In this document: positions 61,661 to 64,000 of the stretch, piece after piece
How the letters are laid out: each line of letters opens with the position of its first letter
Position numbering within the stretch: the stretch's first letter is position 1
Assembly: GCF_029269835.1 (NCBI RefSeq)
Contig: NZ_JARJBB010000018.1
Span: 1-64,000 of the forward strand
Length of the DNA stretch: 64,000 nucleotides
DNA from: Streptomyces tropicalis
GTDB taxonomy: Bacteria; Actinomycetota; Actinomycetes; Streptomycetales; Streptomycetaceae
Reading direction: 5' to 3'
Notes under the pieces: model-generated
Seen by the model: the letters and a program-made list of their open reading frames with translations, nothing else
Told to the model about the DNA's origin: nothing
The model's database searches: none
Program-made: the position numbers and the translations under genes

Positions 61661-62503
61661 CTACTGCTGCCGGTACAGGTGGACCGTGGTCGCCACCTGG
61701 CACACGCCCGGCTGGACGACCTCGGTGCGCAGCACACCGCGGGCGGCGTCGTAGTCGACGCCCTCCGCCTCGAAGGTGCCGGTGCACACACTGCGCTGTG
61801 GCAGCGCGAACAGGCTGGTCACGTGGCCGGTGACCGGACCGCCGTCCAGGCGGTGCTCCAGGTCGACCTGGAGCACCGGCCGGTCCTCGGGGAAGAGCGT
61901 CCGGGAACCGTCGTCCGAGGCGCACAGCAGCCGGGTGTCGTTCACGAAGTCGCAGCCCTGGATGTCCCGGACGGGCTTGTCCAGGGTGATCTGCGGGGCC
62001 TGCGGCAGCGCGCCCCCGGCGCGCGGGGTGGAGGCGTTGAGCAGCGGCGCGGGGAACACCTGGAGCCGGTCCTGGTCGCCCCACTCGCCCGACACCAGCC
62101 ACTGCGCGTCCGGGGAGACGGCGGCGAAGGAGTTGTTGAGCTTCTCGCCCGGGTCGAGCCGGTGGACGTACTCGTAGCGCTGCCCGGCCGGCGTGGTCAC
62201 CGCGTACATCTTCGACGTCGCCGAGTCCGGGCCCTGGTAGGCGTCGAAGACGTAGCCGCGGGCGATGTCGGGGTCGCCCACGTGGTTCCAGCCCTCGATG
62301 CGCAGGCTCAGCGGGATGGAGCCGAGCCCGCGGTACAGCAGGGTGCCGTCCGCGCGACTGGCCAGCCCCTGCCCGCCGCTCAGCGAGTCCACGTACGCCG
62401 TGCCGGCCTCCGTCCAGGCCGGTCCCGCGGCCGTCGCGGCGGTGGCGTCACCCAGTACGAGCGCCGCCGACAGCGCGGCCACCGACCATAACTGACGTCT
62501 CAT
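61661..62503 (-). CDS. Secreted protein of unknown function, beta-propeller-like
   Basis: A signal peptide (residues 1-26, ending ATAAG) precedes about 255 residues with short repeated beta motifs: GLGSIPLSLRIEGWNHVGDP, KMYAVTTPAGQRYEYVHRLD, SFAAVSPDAQWLVSGEWGD and DIQGCDFVNDTRLLCASDD. The phrase order resembles a propeller of four or five blades. Four cysteines, two of them in the segment CDFVNDTRLLC, suggest disulfides. ATG 62503 has AGGTATG upstream. No enzyme family is recognised. Confidence 0.72.
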   Translation of the reverse strand: MRRQLWSVAALSAALVLGDATAATAAGPAWTEAGTAYVDSLSGGQGLASRADGTLLYRGLGSIPLSLRIEGWNHVGDPDIARGYVFDAYQGPDSATSKMYAVTTPAGQRYEYVHRLDPGEKLNNSFAAVSPDAQWLVSGEWGDQDRLQVFPAPLLNASTPRAGGALPQAPQITLDKPVRDIQGCDFVNDTRLLCASDDGSRTLFPEDRPVLQVDLEHRLDGGPVTGHVTSLFALPQRSVCTGTFEAEGVDYDAARGVLRTEVVQPGVCQVATTVHLYRQQ

Positions 62504-62783
62504 CACATACCTGCCGTATCCGTTGGGGGGTGGGCTCCCGCATGCAACCACGGATCGGTCCTCGGGTCACCGCCCCGGGCGGCCCCGCCGCGGAAGCCTC
62601 CGCGAGGGACGGGGGTGCCACGGAGGCGCGGGGCGGCGCGGACGGGGGAGAAAGCGGCGCAGACAGGGGCGAGTGGGGTGGAAGGACTCGTCATCCGGCC
62701 CCCGGCCGGGCCATGATCCGTGCAGGCGCCCCCCCCGCTGCCGGGGTGGGCGCCGAGGTGGCCGTGGGCGAAAGGATGCAGGC

Positions 62784-64000
62784 GTGAGGCTGACGATTCT
62801 GGGCGGCGGCGGATTCCGGGTGCCGCTCGTGTACGGGGCGCTGCTGGGCGATCGCGGCGAGGGGCGGGTCACGCAGGTGCTGCTGCACGACCTCGACGCC
62901 GGACGGCTGTCCGCGGTGACCCGGGTGCTGGCCGAACAGGCGGCGGGCGTGCCGGACGCGCCCCGGGTCACCACCACGACCGACCTGGACGAGGCGCTGC
63001 GCGGCTCCGACTTCGTCTTCTCCGCGATCCGCGTCGGCGGTCTGCAGGGGCGCGCCGACGACGAGCGGGTGGCCCTGGCCGAGGGCGTGCTCGGCCAGGA
63101 GACGGTGGGCGCCGGCGGCATCGCCTACGGACTGCGCACGGTCCCGGTGGCCGTCGACATCGCCCGCCGCGCGGCCCGCCTCGCGCCCGACGCCTGGGTC
63201 ATCAACTTCACCAACCCCGCGGGCCTGGTCACCGAGGCGATGTCCGCCCATCTCGGGGACCGCGTCATCGGTATCTGCGACTCCCCGGTCGGCCTCGGCC
63301 GCCGCGTCGCCCGCGTGCTCGGCGCGGACCCGGCCCGGGCGTGGGTCGACTACGCCGGCCTCAACCACCTCGGCTGGGTGAACGGCCTGCGCATCGCCGG
63401 ACGGGACGAACTCCCGCGCCTGCTCGCCGATCCCGCCCTGCTCGGCTCCTTCGAGGAGGGGCGGCTCTTCGGCGCCGACTGGCTGCAGTCGCTCGGCGCG
63501 ATCCCCAACGAATACCTGCACTACTACTACTTCAACCGCGAGGCCGTCCGCGCCTACCGGCGGGCGGAGCCGACCCGCGGCGCGTTCCTGCGCGACCAGC
63601 AGGCCCGCTTCTACGCGGAGGCGGGCGCCCCGGACGCTCCCGCGCTCGCCCTGTGGGACCGCACGCGCGCCGAGCGCGAGGCCACCTACATGGCGGAGAA
63701 CCGGGAGACGGCCGGGGCGGGCGAGCGCGCGGCGGACGACCTGTCCGGCGGCTACGAGAAGGTCGCCCTGGCGCTGATGCGGGCCGTCGCCCGCGACGAG
63801 CGCGCCACGCTGATCCTCGACGTCCGCAACCGCGGCACCCTCCCCGCCCTGGACGACGAGGCGGTCGTCGAGGTCCCGTGCCTCGTCGACGCGAACGGGG
63901 CGCATCCGGCAGCCGTGAGCCCGCTCCCGGAGCACGCCACCGGGCTGGTCTGCGCCGTCAAGGCGGTCGAGCGCGCGGTGCTCGCCGCCGCCGCGTCGGG
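62784..64000 (+). CDS. GH4-family 6-phospho-beta-glucosidase, 5' part
   Basis: The gene runs off the right edge, so no stop is seen. GTG 62784 has AAAGGA upstream. The GH4 NAD-binding start is TILGGGGFRVPLVYGALL; the metal and substrate residues are in INFTNPAGLVTEA, IGICDSPVGLG with the manganese cysteine, and GLNHLGWVNG with the histidine. YMAENRETAG and GGYEKVALALMRAV come near the edge. GH4 enzymes cleave 6-phospho-beta-glucosides by an NAD-dependent oxidation route. Many Streptomyces have a copy, though phospho-sugar uptake for it is rarely obvious. Confidence 0.92.
   Translation, partial: MRLTILGGGGFRVPLVYGALLGDRGEGRVTQVLLHDLDAGRLSAVTRVLAEQAAGVPDAPRVTTTTDLDEALRGSDFVFSAIRVGGLQGRADDERVALAEGVLGQETVGAGGIAYGLRTVPVAVDIARRAARLAPDAWVINFTNPAGLVTEAMSAHLGDRVIGICDSPVGLGRRVARVLGADPARAWVDYAGLNHLGWVNGLRIAGRDELPRLLADPALLGSFEEGRLFGADWLQSLGAIPNEYLHYYYFNREAVRAYRRAEPTRGAFLRDQQARFYAEAGAPDAPALALWDRTRAEREATYMAENRETAGAGERAADDLSGGYEKVALALMRAVARDERATLILDVRNRGTLPALDDEAVVEVPCLVDANGAHPAAVSPLPEHATGLVCAVKAVERAVLAAAAS

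Overview
The window is chromosomal DNA of a high-GC actinobacterium, almost certainly Streptomyces. GC is very high throughout, with strong GC bias at the third codon position. Neighbouring genes overlap by ATGA or GTGA, Tat and lipoprotein signals are common, and the tkt-tal-zwf-opcA-pgi-gnd block is typical of actinobacteria. No rRNA, tRNA, CRISPR array, transposase or classical PKS/NRPS gene was seen.

Region 1 (2-17567, + strand) is a carbohydrate and cyclitol module. After the tail of a secreted repeat protein come a ROK regulator, a Gfo/Idh/MocA oxidoreductase, a ribose-type sugar ABC transporter (ATPase, permease, Tat-type lipoprotein binding protein) and a secreted ThuA-like protein. 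A tightly coupled ebo-type operon follows: an inositol-phosphate-synthase-like cyclase, EboC (UbiA fold), a TIM-barrel isomerase, EboA, EboB (TatD fold), EboE, EboF (phosphodiesterase fold) and a second isomerase. EboD, the usual sugar-phosphate cyclase of ebo operons, is absent, and the inositol-phosphate-synthase-like enzyme may fill its place.

Region 2 (17892-34386) starts with a three-gene operon for extracytoplasmic GMC-type oxidation. A beta-glucan utilisation locus follows, with a secreted GH55-like glucanase diverging from a CUT1 ABC transporter and a cytoplasmic GH1 beta-glucosidase. Next come a YceI protein, a copper-type YcnI pair and a lower-GC nuclease-helicase gene (DUF2075). 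Immediately downstream of the last is a decayed gene joining an Hsp70 substrate-binding domain to a NYN-type ribonuclease domain (34469-35525).

Region 3 (35587-42974) is a compact island: CDP-alcohol phosphatidyltransferase, medium-chain dehydrogenase, catalytically atypical 6-pyruvoyl-tetrahydropterin-synthase homologue, glycosyltransferase, methyltransferase, flippase-like membrane protein, creatininase-family amidohydrolase and a GTP cyclohydrolase II. The cyclohydrolase carries Met120, the residue reported to make the S. coelicolor paralogue SCO6655 release the formylated pyrimidine FAPy. Together the genes suggest an undescribed pathway from GTP to a glycosylated, methylated, possibly membrane-linked product. 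It is the best candidate here for a novel system.

Region 4 (43060-56273) holds a serine hydrolase, a small flavin-type oxidoreductase, an NAD-dependent dehydrogenase diverging from its probable TetR regulator across two copies of one operator, and the minus-strand pentose-phosphate operon tkt-tal-zwf-opcA-pgi-gnd-phosphatase. The tal gene carries an in-frame insertion of a short palindromic element.

Region 5 (56456-64000) has an AraC regulator, a secreted GH16 beta-glucanase whose upstream palindrome matches the one at the GH55 gene, a secreted lipase with a TetR-type operator, a methyltransferase, a secreted protein of unknown function and the start of a GH4 glycosidase. The shared palindrome suggests that the two glucanases belong to one LacI-type regulon.
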